DNA from: Fulvia fulva
Taxonomy: Eukaryota; Ascomycota; Dothideomycetes; Mycosphaerellales; Mycosphaerellaceae
Direction of reading: 5' to 3'
Assembly: GCF_020509005.1 (NCBI RefSeq)
Contig: NC_063012.1
Span: 8,990,001 to 9,054,000, forward strand
DNA length: 64,000 nt
Shown here: piece after piece, positions 1-10,647 of the stretch
How positions within the stretch are numbered: the stretch's first letter is position 1
Layout of the letters: each line of letters starts with the position of its first letter
The notes under the pieces: model-generated
Databases searched by the model: none
Seen by the model: only the letters and a program-made list of their open reading frames with translations
What the model was told of the DNA's origin: nothing
Translations under genes and position numbers: made by a program

Positions 1-1
1 G

Positions 2-376
2 TGCTCACCAAAGCGACCCGTTCACAATGTCTCAGCCTTCGAGGCTCAGATTCGGTTGCTGGAGCTGAAGTCCATCCTCTCTGCTGGCTTCAACTGCGTG
101 CTGCATGTTCACTCAGCCACGGAAGAGGTCACTTTCGGTGCGCTCCTGCACAAGCTGGAGCCTAAGACAAACCGCAAATCCAAGAAGCCTCCAGGTTTCG
201 CCAAACAGGGCATGAACATCATCGCTCGTTTGGAGATCATAGGCGGTGCCGGCAGCGTTTGTGTAGAGCGCTTTGAGGACTACCCACAACTTGGCAGATT
301 TACTCTCAGAGATCAGGGTCAGACTATCGCTATCGGCAAGATAACGAAACTCATTACGGACACTCCAGCCGCTTAA
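2..376 (+). CDS. SUP35: Translation termination factor eRF3, C-terminal fragment
   Basis: The window opens inside this gene. Frame 2 is open from the first bases to TAA at 374-376 and gives the last 124 residues. eRF3 is the GTPase that works with eRF1 in the cytosol to release the finished peptide at stop codons. What is visible is the C-terminal beta-barrel (EF-Tu domain 3 type): CSPKRPVH at the left edge, ELKSILSAGF, NRKSKKPPGFAKQG, then EDYPQLGRFTLRDQG and a closing AIGKITKLI. This order is the same as in yeast Sup35. The GTPase domain and the N-terminal prion-like region lie outside the window. There is no intron in this part. Recognition is by remembered family motifs, and the similarity is very high. 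Confidence 0.96.
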   Translation, partial: CSPKRPVHNVSAFEAQIRLLELKSILSAGFNCVLHVHSATEEVTFGALLHKLEPKTNRKSKKPPGFAKQGMNIIARLEIIGGAGSVCVERFEDYPQLGRFTLRDQGQTIAIGKITKLITDTPAA

Positions 377-1184
377 ATCATGCGCACGACTGCCAGAGCT
401 GGAATCTACTTTTCAAAAGCGCATGCCTGATTAGATACGGCGCTGGAAGCATTTGACGACATAGCGATCCTCCGAGATCCGACGAAGGTTACCTGAAATA
501 GAGCGTACCCAGGTAGGTAGTCAACATCTAGCCCAAGCCGAGTTATGAGCCAGACACTCCCGGCCTCAGCTTCTCCTGCCCAAATATCCTGAAACCAGAC
601 TTGTGCGGACAGCAATCTCGTGAATGTCCTTGCCCAGGACTTCCTGTCGCTGGCCGGTAGTCGCCGAGGGCATCCTTCTGATCGTTAGCCACAGCCCCAG
701 AACCCCGTCGTGAACGTGGCACAAGCTTGGAGAGACCTGGTGGATCTGAACGCCAAGACTATTCCTACCAGGTTCAGAGATGAGCTCCTGCTCTTGCTGT
801 ACACCCGACGTCTCAGCACCGAAGCCAAAGTGGATGCAAAGTCCCACGTGTGCATCTAGAAAGGCACCTATTGCCAAATATCCGCCCGCTGCAGCAACTC
901 ACTCTTTAGGCATTCTGGTTCGAGTATCGTCGATATGACGGTCGTCCATTCTTTATTTATATCACTCTTTACAGCATCTACGATAGCACAATCTGTTAAA
1001 AGTTTAGGTCATGTTGGTGGCAGTGGACCCAAAGGTGGGTGTGGTGATGTGGACAAGCCGGTGCTGGAGGCACAATCCTACGTGGTAGTAAAGACATAGC
1101 AGTCAAGGCATCGACGCGAGACTGACGGCACAGGGCAGAACCGATGCTCTGATCCCGCTACGAGCGAACACGACGCGACTGCTC
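377..1184. other. Intergenic region
   Basis: I see no supported gene here. The short ORFs on both strands lack recognisable motifs. The 3' part (from about 1092) is open in the frame of the following GH30 gene but holds no ATG, so the missing first exon of that gene could lie here. Confidence 0.5.
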
Positions 1185-2882
1185 GTGAAAGGCCAAGCGC
1201 CTACTCTATCGACTGACGGCGTCAATGCCACGGCCACATGCCCAAGACCTCGAGAGGTCGAAGTTGATTCCCTTCATGGCGCAAGGCAGGAGATGGTTGG
1301 CTTCGGGTTCTCGTGGACGGATTCCACAGTACACAACTTCCATCGCCTAGAGCCAGGTGTATTTGATACAGTGATGGAAGAGCTGTTTGGTCCGCACCCT
1401 CATGGGAACAACATGGGCATGATGCGCCACACCATTGGCTCCTCCGATATGAGCGGCAACCAGTACTCTTTCGATGATAATGGCCCAAGCTTCAACGAAG
1501 GACAACCTGACCTTGACCTGTCCAATTTCGATCTCACTGACGATGGTGAAGCAATGGTGAAGCTCCTCGCGAAGATGGGCAGCCACAAATCCGATGTCCT
1601 CCTCGCTGGCGCACCATGGTCATTCCCGGGTTGGATGAAGCACAACGGCCTTTTCATCGCCCCTCGTCTCAACACCGGCACTTCCTACAATATCCTCAAC
1701 AACTCGTTTGATGTCCAGTATATTCCCCAGATCATCAAATACTTCACAAAATACATCGACACCTACGCAGAATATGGCGTCACAGTCAACGGCCTTCCCC
1801 TGATGAATGAGCCACTCAACTACCAAGGTGGCTATCCCTGTATGTTCCTCGACGTCTCCGACGCAGCGGCAATCTTGAGCCGCGGCCTCGGCGCAGCTCT
1901 CGCAGACCGCAATGTTGCGCTCATGGCCTATGACCATAACACAGACCAAGCAGTCTATCCCTCGCAAGGTAATCAACGCGCCCCAGGCCTGGTCTAAGCA
2001 GCAGAATGGCATTGCTACGCATACCTAGCCAACTACACCGTCATGTCAGACTTTCGTCAAGCATACCCAGAAACGCCCCAGTTTATGACAGAGTGCTCAA
2101 CGTACCTTCCCACAACCCTCGGCCTGAACTGGGGCGTGGCCAATGCCTTGATCCCGTCCGTCCAGAACGGCGGCTCAGGGGCGACGATGTGGGTAATGGC
2201 CACAGATCCGGACTTTGGTCCTCATGCGCCCTGGGGTGGCTGCGCTGGCTCTCAGGGTGCGATTATCGTTAACTCCTCAACAGAATATTTGAAGACGAAT
2301 GATTACTACATGGTAGGACAGTTCAGTTGCTTCATTCGCCGAGGCGGGCAGAATGTCCAAGTCACGAAAGGGAATGAAGGCGACAATCTCTCGCCGAACC
2401 AGTTCAATAACATCGCAGTCCGGAATCCTGATAAGTCCTGGGCCGTGGTATTTGTGAACAATATGAACCGAACGGAGAATGTACGGCTGTCGTTCACAGG
2501 GAGTGGAAATGTATGGGAGGGAGTTGTTCCCAGCTCCACTGTAACGACCTGGCTTATCCCAGCCGACGAAAACGTTCCGAAGAATAACACGGACTCGACG
2601 ATGGCCTATCCTTTCGCGCATGCCAATCGGACGAATAGCACGGGCCCCATTGGAGCGAGGAAAAATGAGACCTGTGTCTTGCCACCTGTCACGACTGCTG
2701 CACCGACGTCGACTGCTTCGACTTCGACAACGCCGTTGTTACCGGTCCCGCATGCTACGCATTTTGTGCAGCAAAGTTTGTTGAGTGCAATAAGTGGCAA
2801 GGATGAGTGTACAAATGAGCAGAATGTGCTGGTGAGGGATATGTTGCAGAGTCATCGGGCGAGGCATGGAAGGCATCGTTAA
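1185..2882 (+). pseudogene. GH30 beta-1,6-glucanase-like glycosidase, one internal stop codon
   Basis: One frame encodes a secreted GH30-type glycoside hydrolase, closest in layout to fungal endo-beta-1,6-glucanases. Motifs in order: VGFGFSWTDSTVHNF, MRHTIGSSDMSGNQY, APWSFPGWMK, then NEP with the acid/base Glu codon at 1809, AYDHNTDQ, WHCYA, and MTECS with the nucleophile Glu codon at 2091. A Ser/Thr-rich tail follows and the frame ends at TAA 2880-2882. A TAA at 1995-1997 lies between APGLV and AAEWHCY, where relatives usually have Gln, and cuts the protein before the nucleophile. The frame is identical before and after it, so this is a simple nonsense change and not an indel. No ATG is found in this frame after the stop at 1089. 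The signal-peptide exon is therefore unresolved or lost. Possible causes are a true null allele or a base error. Confidence 0.78.
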
Positions 2883-3030
2883 TGTGTTTGTTTGACTTAT
2901 GCAGATAACGTACGCTTCAAAGCAGGCTTTTCTTGGTAGTCGTTTGAGAGTAGAGGTGCCGTGACCAGGAAGGTGCACCATAGATGGAGACAGGTGCTCA
3001 GCCGCCTATGACTCCTCCGCAGAATCCTGC

Positions 3031-4271
3031 TCATGAAAAACTGTAGAGCATGTTCGGCACCTCATTGAAGAACGACATCTGCTCCTGCACTCCATTGTTC
3101 GAGTTCCAGACTTTGATCTCTCGTATTGTCCTGGTGTCACCGAACATGGCCTTATGTTGGACCAGCAAGTATCCCACACCCCTACCGTTTGGAAAGCCGA
3201 TCGCAGCACGAGCCTTGTCGGAGTCTGGCATACCGAGGACTGTCACGGCATCATCGTACGAACCAAGCTCATCGAGCTCTTTGTCGATGACTTCCGGTAA
3301 GATCTCGCCAGCCACATCGCCGGCGATATTGATGTGCATGACGTACCTGAGTGTGCGGCAAGATTGACTATGGATTTGGCACATGTCGGCCCAGGTCAAC
3401 GCTGTGATATCGGACCATTGCCCAAGGGGAACGAGCTGATCTTTCGGCAGATCAGGTCTCATCTTAGCTGCCGACTTCACGTTGGCTGCAATGATAATGC
3501 CCGAGCCGGGGTTGTAGTAATTGATAATGTATGCTCCTGTGGCCTTGGTGGTATTAGTAACATATCTCGTGGGCCACTCGATAGAGCGAACATTACCGGG
3601 TAGGTGACGCCATTGACGGTGGACTGACGGCTGTGTATCCATGCCACTTTCTGCCACCCGCCTGACTGATCGTTCGGCTCGGATGGTAGTTGTGGTATTC
3701 CCAATTTTCCAAGTGCCGAGTTGACAGAGTCTTTCTGCTCATCGGCGTTGGGATGAGCACCAAGATCTCCTGTCGTATCCTTCGAGAGTTCCCAACCATA
3801 TTGCTCCAGTTGATTGCAGCTGTTCCAAGGTGTCCTGTGCTTTGCTTCGAGCTCAGAATCCTTGGTCTTCATCAATTCGACAAGCTGACAACCACGAGCG
3901 ACTTGTTTGGGCCAGGTCTCGTTGGGATCCCCGCCGCCCGCACCATCGCTTTCCTGATCTTCGTCCTCGTCATCTTCATCTTCATCGTCCGAGTCCGAGT
4001 CTGGCTCTGTGTCGCTTTGGGCGATTCTCTTGATAAGTGGCGAGTATAGGTTCACGTCTGCGACTTCGAGGCGGTTCAGCTCAGCAGGCGACTGTGGTTG
4101 TACCACTGGCAGAGGTGCGTTGTCCACGCGATCAAGACTGGACTCTTGGCGGAGCTCATTGTGCTTGCGGTTCGCCCATAAGAGGCACAGGAAAGAGACC
4201 ACAACCCACAGTGTGGCCACTGCAGTGCCCATGCGTCGTCTTCTAGTAGGTTCAAGCACGACTGGAGGCAT
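3031..4271 (-). CDS. Single-pass membrane protein of unknown function
   Basis: Two exons, 3597-4271 and 3031-3543, are split by a 53-nt intron (3544-3596; GTAATG donor, TACTAATAC branch, AAG acceptor). The joined protein has 395 residues. The first dozen residues are basic (EPTRRRR). A hydrophobic segment near residues 15-33 (TAVATLWVVVSFLCLLW) and then RKHNELR follow, which suggests a type II membrane protein. A very acidic run of Asp/Glu follows at about residues 90-110. The C-terminal 250 residues look folded: TWPKQVARGCQLVELMK, a segment on NYYNPGSGIIIAANV, and a C-terminal VGYLLVQHKAMFGDTR. I do not recognise the family. It has no HxxHC signature, so it is not a UstYa-type enzyme. Confidence 0.72.
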
Positions 4272-4909
4272 GATGCAAAGACAATGGGAGTGGCTGTGGT
4301 ATGTGTGCTGGTCTGGTAGTTATGCGATGCTGAGCTGCGGTACACTCGCCGTATGGCTGTATGTTGGTGGATCGAGGAATCAAGTGTCGTTGGATGTCCT
4401 CTTCTAGTCCACTCATCACAGCAGGTAGATGTATTTGCCTGCGCTCGCGGCCACGTGTGCTACAGGCCGTGAGCTGCAGCACGTGTAAGTGCCTCCTACT
4501 GTTCGCACGCACGCAGCATCTAAGCCTTCCCCAGCCGAACAACATCTCGTGGACTCCAGCGATCAGGCCTCACACGCGGTACTGGTTAATCTGCATGTCG
4601 TAACCTGATCGAAAGATGTCGATGCTCGCTCTCAGAGTCATGAAGCTTGAGCTGTCCATGCTTGCAGGCCTCGATGGAAACATCAGTAGTGCACGTCCTG
4701 GTATGAGTGGCGGTGTATCGACACTTGGGCTACGCCTGGCGTTGGCCTCGGATGCAAACGGTCAGTCTTGTCTTGCGGTTAATGCCAACCGAGACCGTGC
4801 CGTGGATCGACCGACCCCCGGTGTACATAGCGTGCTGTGGAGCGGAGCAGACTAGAGTGTTGACATCTTCAAGCACCATGTCATGTTCGTACAGAACATG
4901 CTATTGATT
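4272..4909. other. Intergenic region between divergent or tail-to-tail genes
   Basis: It holds the promoter side of the minus-strand membrane protein and the 3' side of ILV1. I see no supported gene or repeat. Confidence 0.5.
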
Positions 4910-6781
4910 TCACGGTCGCATGAACATCTTGTACGTTTCATTGTCCGTCTCCTCGGTGTAGCCATAGCCCAACTCGCGCAAAAATTGCTCCAACCCTGAC
5001 TCTTCGCCAGGCGGGCATTGTATACCAGCAAGGACTTTGCCGATGTCACCGCCATAGTTCCTGTAGTGGAAGAGGCTTATGTTGTAGCCAGGCTGTAGAG
5101 TCGTCAAAAATTTGTAGAGCGCACCGCCTCTTTCTGGGAATTCGAAAGCGAATAGTCTCTCGTGCTCAGCATTGCTTCGACCACCCACCAAGTAGCGGAT
5201 GTGGCCTTTAGCTAGCTCGTCTGCACTGATATCGCGTGCGGCCATGCCCTCCTTCTCAAGACGCTGAATGAGATCTTGGACATCGCGAGTTCTAGTTGTG
5301 GCTGAACATTGGATACCGATGAGGACATTGGCAGCAGATTCGGTGGCGTATCGATAGCAGAACTCGGTCACTACCATCGAGTTGACTGTTTCGACCAGCT
5401 TGGCAAAAGATCCAGGACGCTCTGGGATGGTAACAGATAGTAGTGCTTCCTTCCTCTCTCCGATAGCTGCACGTTCGGCGACGAAACGTAGGCGGTCGAA
5501 ATTCATGTTGGCTCCACTAGCGACCGCAACAAGCTGTCGGCGAGTATCTGACGATGGGTTGGCAGCCACATACTTCTTGAGTCCTGCCAAGGAGAGTGCT
5601 CCAGCTGGCTCCAATATAGATCGTGTGTCTTCGAACACGTCCTTAATGGCGGCGCAGATATCATCAGTGTCGACCTGGATGACATGGTCCACAACGTCCT
5701 GGCAGATGCGGAACGTCTCCTCGCCCACAGTCTTGACAGCTGCACCATCAGCGAATAGACCGACCTCTGGCAGCGTGACGCGCTTGCCGAGCTTCAGTGA
5801 CTGGACCAGAGCATTCGCGTCATATGTCTCAACGCCGATGATCTTGACATGTGGCGCAAAGCGCTTGATGTAGGCACCTGTTCCAGCGATGAGACCTCCA
5901 CCACCAACGCAGCAGAAGATTGCTTCCAGCTTGTCAAGATCCGCTTGACGAATAATCTCTGCGCCAATAGTCCCCTGGCCGGCAATGACATAGGGCTCAT
6001 CGAAGGGAGGGATAATGGTCAGGCCGTTAGCCACTGCCCTCCGGTTGCATTCAGCCTTGGCCTCGTCGAAATCAGCTCCATGCAGGACTACGTTTCCACC
6101 TAGTCGGGACACGTTCTGGTGCTTGATTGCGGGTGTGCCTAATGGCATGATGATGGTGGCGGGGATTTGGAGCTTTCGAGCGGAGAATGCAACACCTTGG
6201 GCATGGTTGCCAGCAGAGCACGCAATGACGCCCTTCCATCGTTCTTGTTGGCTCAAATGAGCCATCTTGTTATAAGCACCTCGGAGCTTGAAGGAGAAGA
6301 CGGGAAGCAGATCCTCTCGCTTCAGCATGACTGTTGTCTCCAATCGGTTGCTCAGGTTGACGGCGTGAGACAGCTGAGTTTGTTCGACCACATCGTATAC
6401 CTTTGCAGTGGTGATCAATCGGATGTACTGCGACGTCGTCAGTGTGGTTCCAAGGGCTGGATCGTGCTTGAGATGAAGGGTTCTGGTGGTTACACAGAGC
6501 AATGCAGAAGAGTGAGCTGCGCCGAGCTAGCCACGCCCGATGTGTTGACGAGAAGAGAGGTGGCTTACATCAGGGTGGCCATTTGGCAATAGGAGATGCC
6601 CAGGAACACCAGCGTGAAGTGGCTTCTCATTTGGTGTCTTCGGGGGAGGCGATGGGTTTGCCGAGTACTCCGTCAATGCCAATGCTGTGTGTTTGGGCTT
6701 TGGCGTGGTCGGAGTGTGTGTGCCGTTGGTCTCTGGTGTGGCGGTGCCATTGGACGTCTCGCTGTCTTGTTCAGTAGCCAT
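4910..6781 (-). CDS. ILV1: Threonine dehydratase (threonine ammonia-lyase), biosynthetic
   Basis: The enzyme deaminates threonine to 2-oxobutanoate, the first committed step of isoleucine synthesis, in mitochondria and with PLP as cofactor. Exon 1 is 6569-6781 and exon 2 is 4910-6427. The 141-nt intron (GTAAGC..CGCAG) joins GHPD to YIRLI in phase 0 and yields 576 residues, the usual fungal length. Visible features are the PLP lysine in [12 protein letters not shown] (about K118), [10 protein letters not shown], the phosphate-binding glycine loop [12 protein letters not shown], and [13 protein letters not shown]. Two ACT-like regulatory domains follow (each with a PERPGSF or PERGGAL motif), as expected for isoleucine-feedback-inhibited enzymes. 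The N-terminal 70 residues are Thr/Pro-rich and are probably a poorly conserved leader. The PLP fold and both regulatory domains appear intact. Confidence 0.96.
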
Positions 6782-7214
6782 GATGCCTCGATGGACAGCT
6801 TAGGCCACGTTGATTGCTGTTCGAGGTCGATATATGACAGTCGATGGCAATATGTCGGAACGTAATCTTACATGTGTCTATCGGTGGGTGAGTCGAAATT
6901 CTGGGAGACGCGTTCATAGCGTGCACAGACCCTGCATAAGTTTATGCACGGGTCCCGCCAGCTCAGAACGACATCATTGACTTCTGCAGCTTGCGATGCC
7001 TCATGCTATTACCCGACCATTACCATTACCATACTGCACTCGCCCCTCGAGCCCCCGCCAGAGATCAAGAGACCCACCACAAATGCACCAAGTCCAAGTG
7101 AACACAAAGAGCACCAGACCAGGTTATAGTCTGGGAACATAGAGGCTTCCTCGCAAGGCGAAAGCCCATAGCACCTTCCTCAAGTCGTGCATTGAGCACG
7201 CGACATCCCCAGTC
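6782..7214. other. Shared promoter region of ILV1 and RCF1
   Basis: Divergent intergenic stretch of 433 bp between the ILV1 and RCF1 start codons. No gene is supported. Both genes serve mitochondria, so a common control region is possible, but no binding site was identified. Confidence 0.45.
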
Positions 7215-7826
7215 ATGTCCGTCCCTGGCAACATCAACACACCGCCACCGCCTAGCTCTTTCGACGGAGACGACGAGTTCTACCAAGAGTCAGGATGGAC
7301 CAAGATGCAGCGCCGGCTCAAGGAAGAGCCCTTGATCCCTCTCGGTTGCGCCCTCACAGTGTGGGCACTATACGAAGCGACACGAAGCATAAAGTCCGGC
7401 GACAAGTATCGGACAAATCGCATGTTCCGACGACGTATCTATGCCCAAGGTTTCACCATTCTGGCCATGGTCTTAGGCTCCGCATACTATGAAGGCGATC
7501 GTAGTAAGAGGAAGGAGTACGATGGACGTGTGGAGGAGAACAAAAAGAAGGAAAGGCATGATGCGTGGTTGCGAGAACTGGAGGTCAGGGACCAGGAGGA
7601 GCAGGAATTGAGGGCGATACGGGATAGGCTGATGAAGGGGAGGACGGCGGAGAAGCAGCAGTACTCGGAGACTGAGACGCGAGCGCTGGAAGATCAGCAG
7701 AAGAAGCAAGCAGGGCAAAACAAGGGTGGGTTTGGTGAAGTGAGGAGTGCGCTGGAAGAGAGCGAAAGGAGGAGGCCGGGAAGGATACTAGATGCTGCAG
7801 CAGAGCTATGGGAGAGGAGGAGATAA
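7215..7826 (+). CDS. RCF1: Respiratory supercomplex factor 1, HIG1 domain
   Basis: A single exon of 203 residues. Rcf1 is an inner mitochondrial membrane protein that binds cytochrome c oxidase and stabilises III-IV supercomplexes. The HIG1 domain spans about residues 25-100: LKEEPLIPLGCALTVWALY forms the first membrane helix, RTNRMFRRRIYAQGFTI is the family signature, and the second helix ends in GSAYYEGD. The rest is a long charged coiled coil (RKEYDGRVEENKKKERHD and onward) that is typical of fungal Rcf1. The ATG at 7215 starts just before the Pro-rich N-terminus (PPPPSSFDGDDEFYQESGW), which also begins other fungal Rcf1 proteins. No lesion is seen. Confidence 0.95.
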   Translation: MSVPGNINTPPPPSSFDGDDEFYQESGWTKMQRRLKEEPLIPLGCALTVWALYEATRSIKSGDKYRTNRMFRRRIYAQGFTILAMVLGSAYYEGDRSKRKEYDGRVEENKKKERHDAWLRELEVRDQEEQELRAIRDRLMKGRTAEKQQYSETETRALEDQQKKQAGQNKGGFGEVRSALEESERRRPGRILDAAAELWERRR

Positions 7827-7995
7827 GTGCACTTGGGGCACATTTTTTGACGCTGTAATTTCCAAGGCATGGGCTCAGCATCATGGATGTTTCGATGGCA
7901 GATTGTACTGTACAGAGTCATGAAGGTCACGTTTCGCTTCCATCTGCCCCTCGACAGGGTGGCTCTGTGACTACCGACTGGACATAACGTTGACG

Positions 7996-8508
7996 TCAAA
8001 AGTCGTCCATTTCCTCGTCGCTACCATGCGGATCCCGCCAATCCGACACCGGACGACGAACAGTGAACGAGACTGTCAAGTCCTCGCCGTCGATCCATAC
8101 CCAAGCTGTACGAACACCACGATCCGCTGAGTCTTCTACATCAATCCACTTATACTCAATACCTCTTGGTCCGTGACCTATGGCCTCGTCGTCGGCGATT
8201 TCCGCATCTTCGAAAACACCGAGGAACTCCAGTGTGCCTTCACCTGCACGCATGTCCCGGCATGATAAGCAATAAGCAGCGTGTGGATAGTCTTGTGCGT
8301 GGCGTCGTTCCTCCGTTGGGTCGGACGATGGGGGAACGAATGGGTCTTGCATTCGTCTTCTGTTCAACTCTGGCGTTTCGTCCTCGGAAGAAGGGTTACC
8401 TGGCACGATTGCTCCCCGCCTTAGGTATGGAGGGCTGTTCGTCGTTCCTGCTGGCGTGGCGGGCCTGTGTGCGGAGTCTCTGTTGTGTCCGTTTGGTAGA
8501 CCACCCAT
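7996..8508 (-). CDS. Hypothetical acidic protein
   Basis: A 170-residue ORF from ATG at 8508. The first half is low-complexity and polar (PATPAGTTNSPPYLRRG, SSEDETPELNRRRMQ). The second half is more ordered: YPHAAYCLSCRDMRAGEG with a CxxC pair, LEFLGVFEDAEIADDEAIG, YKWIDVEDSADRGVRTAWV, and SFTVRRPVSDWRDPHGSDE at the end. I do not recognise it. The CxxC might bind zinc but there is no second pair. The ORF runs tail-to-tail with RCF1, 169 bp apart. An upstream intron cannot be excluded, because the frame stays open a little above the ATG and then meets a stop. Confidence 0.5.
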   Translation of the reverse strand: MGGLPNGHNRDSAHRPATPAGTTNSPPYLRRGAIVPGNPSSEDETPELNRRRMQDPFVPPSSDPTEERRHAQDYPHAAYCLSCRDMRAGEGTLEFLGVFEDAEIADDEAIGHGPRGIEYKWIDVEDSADRGVRTAWVWIDGEDLTVSFTVRRPVSDWRDPHGSDEEMDDF

Positions 8509-8913
8509 GCTTGTTACGACCACTGGTCAATTATTTACCGGGTGAAGAGGACTCTTATAACAGCGGCAATGCTGAAGGCAACGTGTTCACTATTGGAAGT
8601 TCATCTAGATAGTGTTACGTCTTGGTCAAAGATCTACATCATGGACTATGGCGCTTGGATCGTGCTGTCGCGGCACCAAAGGCGACTGATTCTGGAGGCC
8701 CTTCGGGGAGGCTCGCCTTTGCGAACGTTTCAGAGGCCAGAGAAAAGACGTGCGACGTGGAAAACTTCTCACGTTGGTACAGACAGTGTGTGTGAGATTG
8801 TGGCGATTCGGTGAGTCGATGCGCGAGCATTCATGGCTGTGTTGCATGACCACTTGACATTATGGATCTAAGAGAGGATGATTGCGTCGAGTTGGGCTAT
8901 CTCGTATTGCAGC
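8509..8913. other. Intergenic region
   Basis: No supported gene or repeat in these 405 bp. Confidence 0.45.
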
Positions 8914-9585
8914 CTATGTTAAGACGCAGCCCTTCTTCTGGGCTGACTGTACTTGTCGGTAGATGTAGGCTTCGTTAGCAACGACTTCGCCCCTGCCGAT
9001 GATGTCCCAGTCTTCGACATCGGGGCCAGAGTCGGTGCTCTGCTCCGCTGCGTCCTTCAGGTCCAACGTCTCCCATTCGCCGGTAGCGCTATTCTCCAAC
9101 TGTCCCACGCTAACGCCGCCTGCGCCTGCGCCTTCCGCCTCCACCTCATCGTCCTCGAGAGCATCCTTGGTCGTGTTCAACGCATCGGTCTGTTGAGCAC
9201 CTTGCACCTGAACAGGATTAGCAGCGTGAATGACCCGAGACGCGTGGCGTACGCTTACCCTCTGATCTTGGTGGGCCTGCTTAGCGCCCTTCGGCTCCTC
9301 CTGCTTGGTCTCGACAACCTCACACTGCTCCTGCTCGAGGACCAAGCGCTCCGCCTCAAGCTGTACACGAGCCACCATCTCCAGAGTAACAGAGTTGCGG
9401 TGCTCCGGTGATTCCTGGTGAACATCATCGACTTTGCGAGCGATGATGAGCTTAGGTAGGCGGCAGATCGCGCGTGCAGCGGCCTCGATGATGGGATTCT
9501 CGTGGGCGTGACTCTTGTCTCCACAGGGCATCTCGTGGACCCAGTCAGGGGTTTGCCGCTTCTTGCTGAGATTATTGCGATCCAT
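8914..9585 (-). CDS. Small acidic protein with possible C-terminal CaaX box
   Basis: Exons 9259-9585 and 8914-9207 are joined across a 51-nt intron (9208-9258; GTAAGC donor, GCTAAT branch, TTCAG acceptor). The intron length is a multiple of three without a stop, so it could be read through by mistake. Spliced length is 206 residues. The N-terminus has DWVHEMPCGDKSHAHENP, then a helical segment rich in Glu and Gln (EMVARVQLEAERLVLEQEQ). The acidic C-terminal half contains WDIIGRGEVVANEAYIYRQ and ends in KKGCVLT. The last four residues, CVLT, fit a prenylation box preceded by lysines. Function unknown; membrane attachment by a lipid is an inference. Confidence 0.6.
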   Translation of the reverse strand: MDRNNLSKKRQTPDWVHEMPCGDKSHAHENPIIEAAARAICRLPKLIIARKVDDVHQESPEHRNSVTLEMVARVQLEAERLVLEQEQCEVVETKQEEPKGAKQAHQDQRVSVRHASRVIHAANPVQVQGAQQTDALNTTKDALEDDEVEAEGAGAGGVSVGQLENSATGEWETLDLKDAAEQSTDSGPDVEDWDIIGRGEVVANEAYIYRQVQSAQKKGCVLT

Positions 9586-10137
9586 GTTGGTGATGAATCT
9601 GAAACTGTGTTATGGATTGAAATCAATTAGATGTGTGAAGTTACAAAGTGCGACTTGCTCTGTGCGGCCGCTAGTGGTGATGCTGAACGGAGTCCGGCAT
9701 GTGACAGGATCTTGCGTTCACTCAGCACCGAGAAATCTGATGCAACTGGAATTATACACGGATACCCAATTGCGGACTGAATAGCGAGATTCTATAGAAC
9801 GAATGTGGGCACCCTGAGGACATTACGAAGCAGTGTAAGCCAGCAAGACAAGCATCAAGATATCGCACGAGCGGAGGGTTTGCTCTGTCTTCATATGCAG
9901 CGGTCAAAGCTTGACAAACATCATGTCCACACGGATGGTACCAAATGTACGTGTCTACAACGTGGACCAATCGATATACTCAGTGCCAAAGAGTGTAGGA
10001 ATGTAACAAGAGAATATGAGTGACAAGGTGGGTGTTGTAGGAAAGGATACCGAAGGCCTCTTCTGCAGCACCCATTGGTCTCAATCGCCCCGTGATCGGC
10101 CATGCTCAACGCCCCTGCTTCAGCTCATATTATGTCG
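9586..10137. other. Intergenic region
   Basis: No supported gene. This is the upstream side of the minus-strand gene ending at 9585 and the 3' side of the next minus-strand gene. Confidence 0.45.
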
Positions 10138-10647
10138 TTAATCTCCGGTCACCTTGCTCCAGATCTTGCTGGCCCAAGACCTCTTTGAACCACCCATCTG
10201 CTTTGCACCGGCATTGGCATTGGTAGGAGCACCCATAGCCTCCGCCCTGTCAATCTCCTCGAACTGCTCGTCGCTGGAGTCATCATCCTCAGCTGTGTTG
10301 ATGGATTGTGTTGTCTCATTGGAGTCAGCTTCGATCTATTGACGATGCCGGGACAACAAGCTCACCTTCAAGCCCAGAACGCCAGCCTCCAAATTCTCCT
10401 TCTCTAGCTTCTCCCACTCCTTCTTGGCGGTGGCATGATACCGATCGACTTGATGCTGCTTCACAGCTGTGCGGTGAACGGCGCGGCCGTGGTATTGGCC
10501 GTCGCTGCCCTTCGTTTCCACTGACATCTTTGGCAGTGGGCACTTGGCGCGCACGAAGTCTTGCGCGTGTGCCGGGATGTTGCTGTGGCTGTTGTCCTCG
10601 CAGAAGACACTGCCCATAGAGACGCCCTTCGAGGTGGTGGAAGACAT
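10138..10647 (-). CDS. Small hypothetical protein
   Basis: Exons 10366-10647 and 10138-10314 are separated by a 51-nt intron (GTGAGC donor, GCTGAC branch, GAG acceptor) in phase 0, giving 152 residues. The N-terminus (SSTTSKGVSMGSVFCEDN) is polar. The middle contains HAQDFVRAKCPLPKM and a His-rich stretch, GQYHGRAVHRTAVKQHQVD, and then a charged helix, KKEWEKLEKENLEAG. The C-terminus is acidic, followed by a basic tail, GGSKRSWASKIWSKVTGD. I do not recognise the family. The acceptor is not a CAG or TAG, so the exact splice site is less certain than the reading frames. Confidence 0.55.

Noticed and set aside
1968..2003. A 36-nt intron that would remove the GH30 stop
   Set aside because: Shorter than any other intron here, and it would delete residues conserved in the family.
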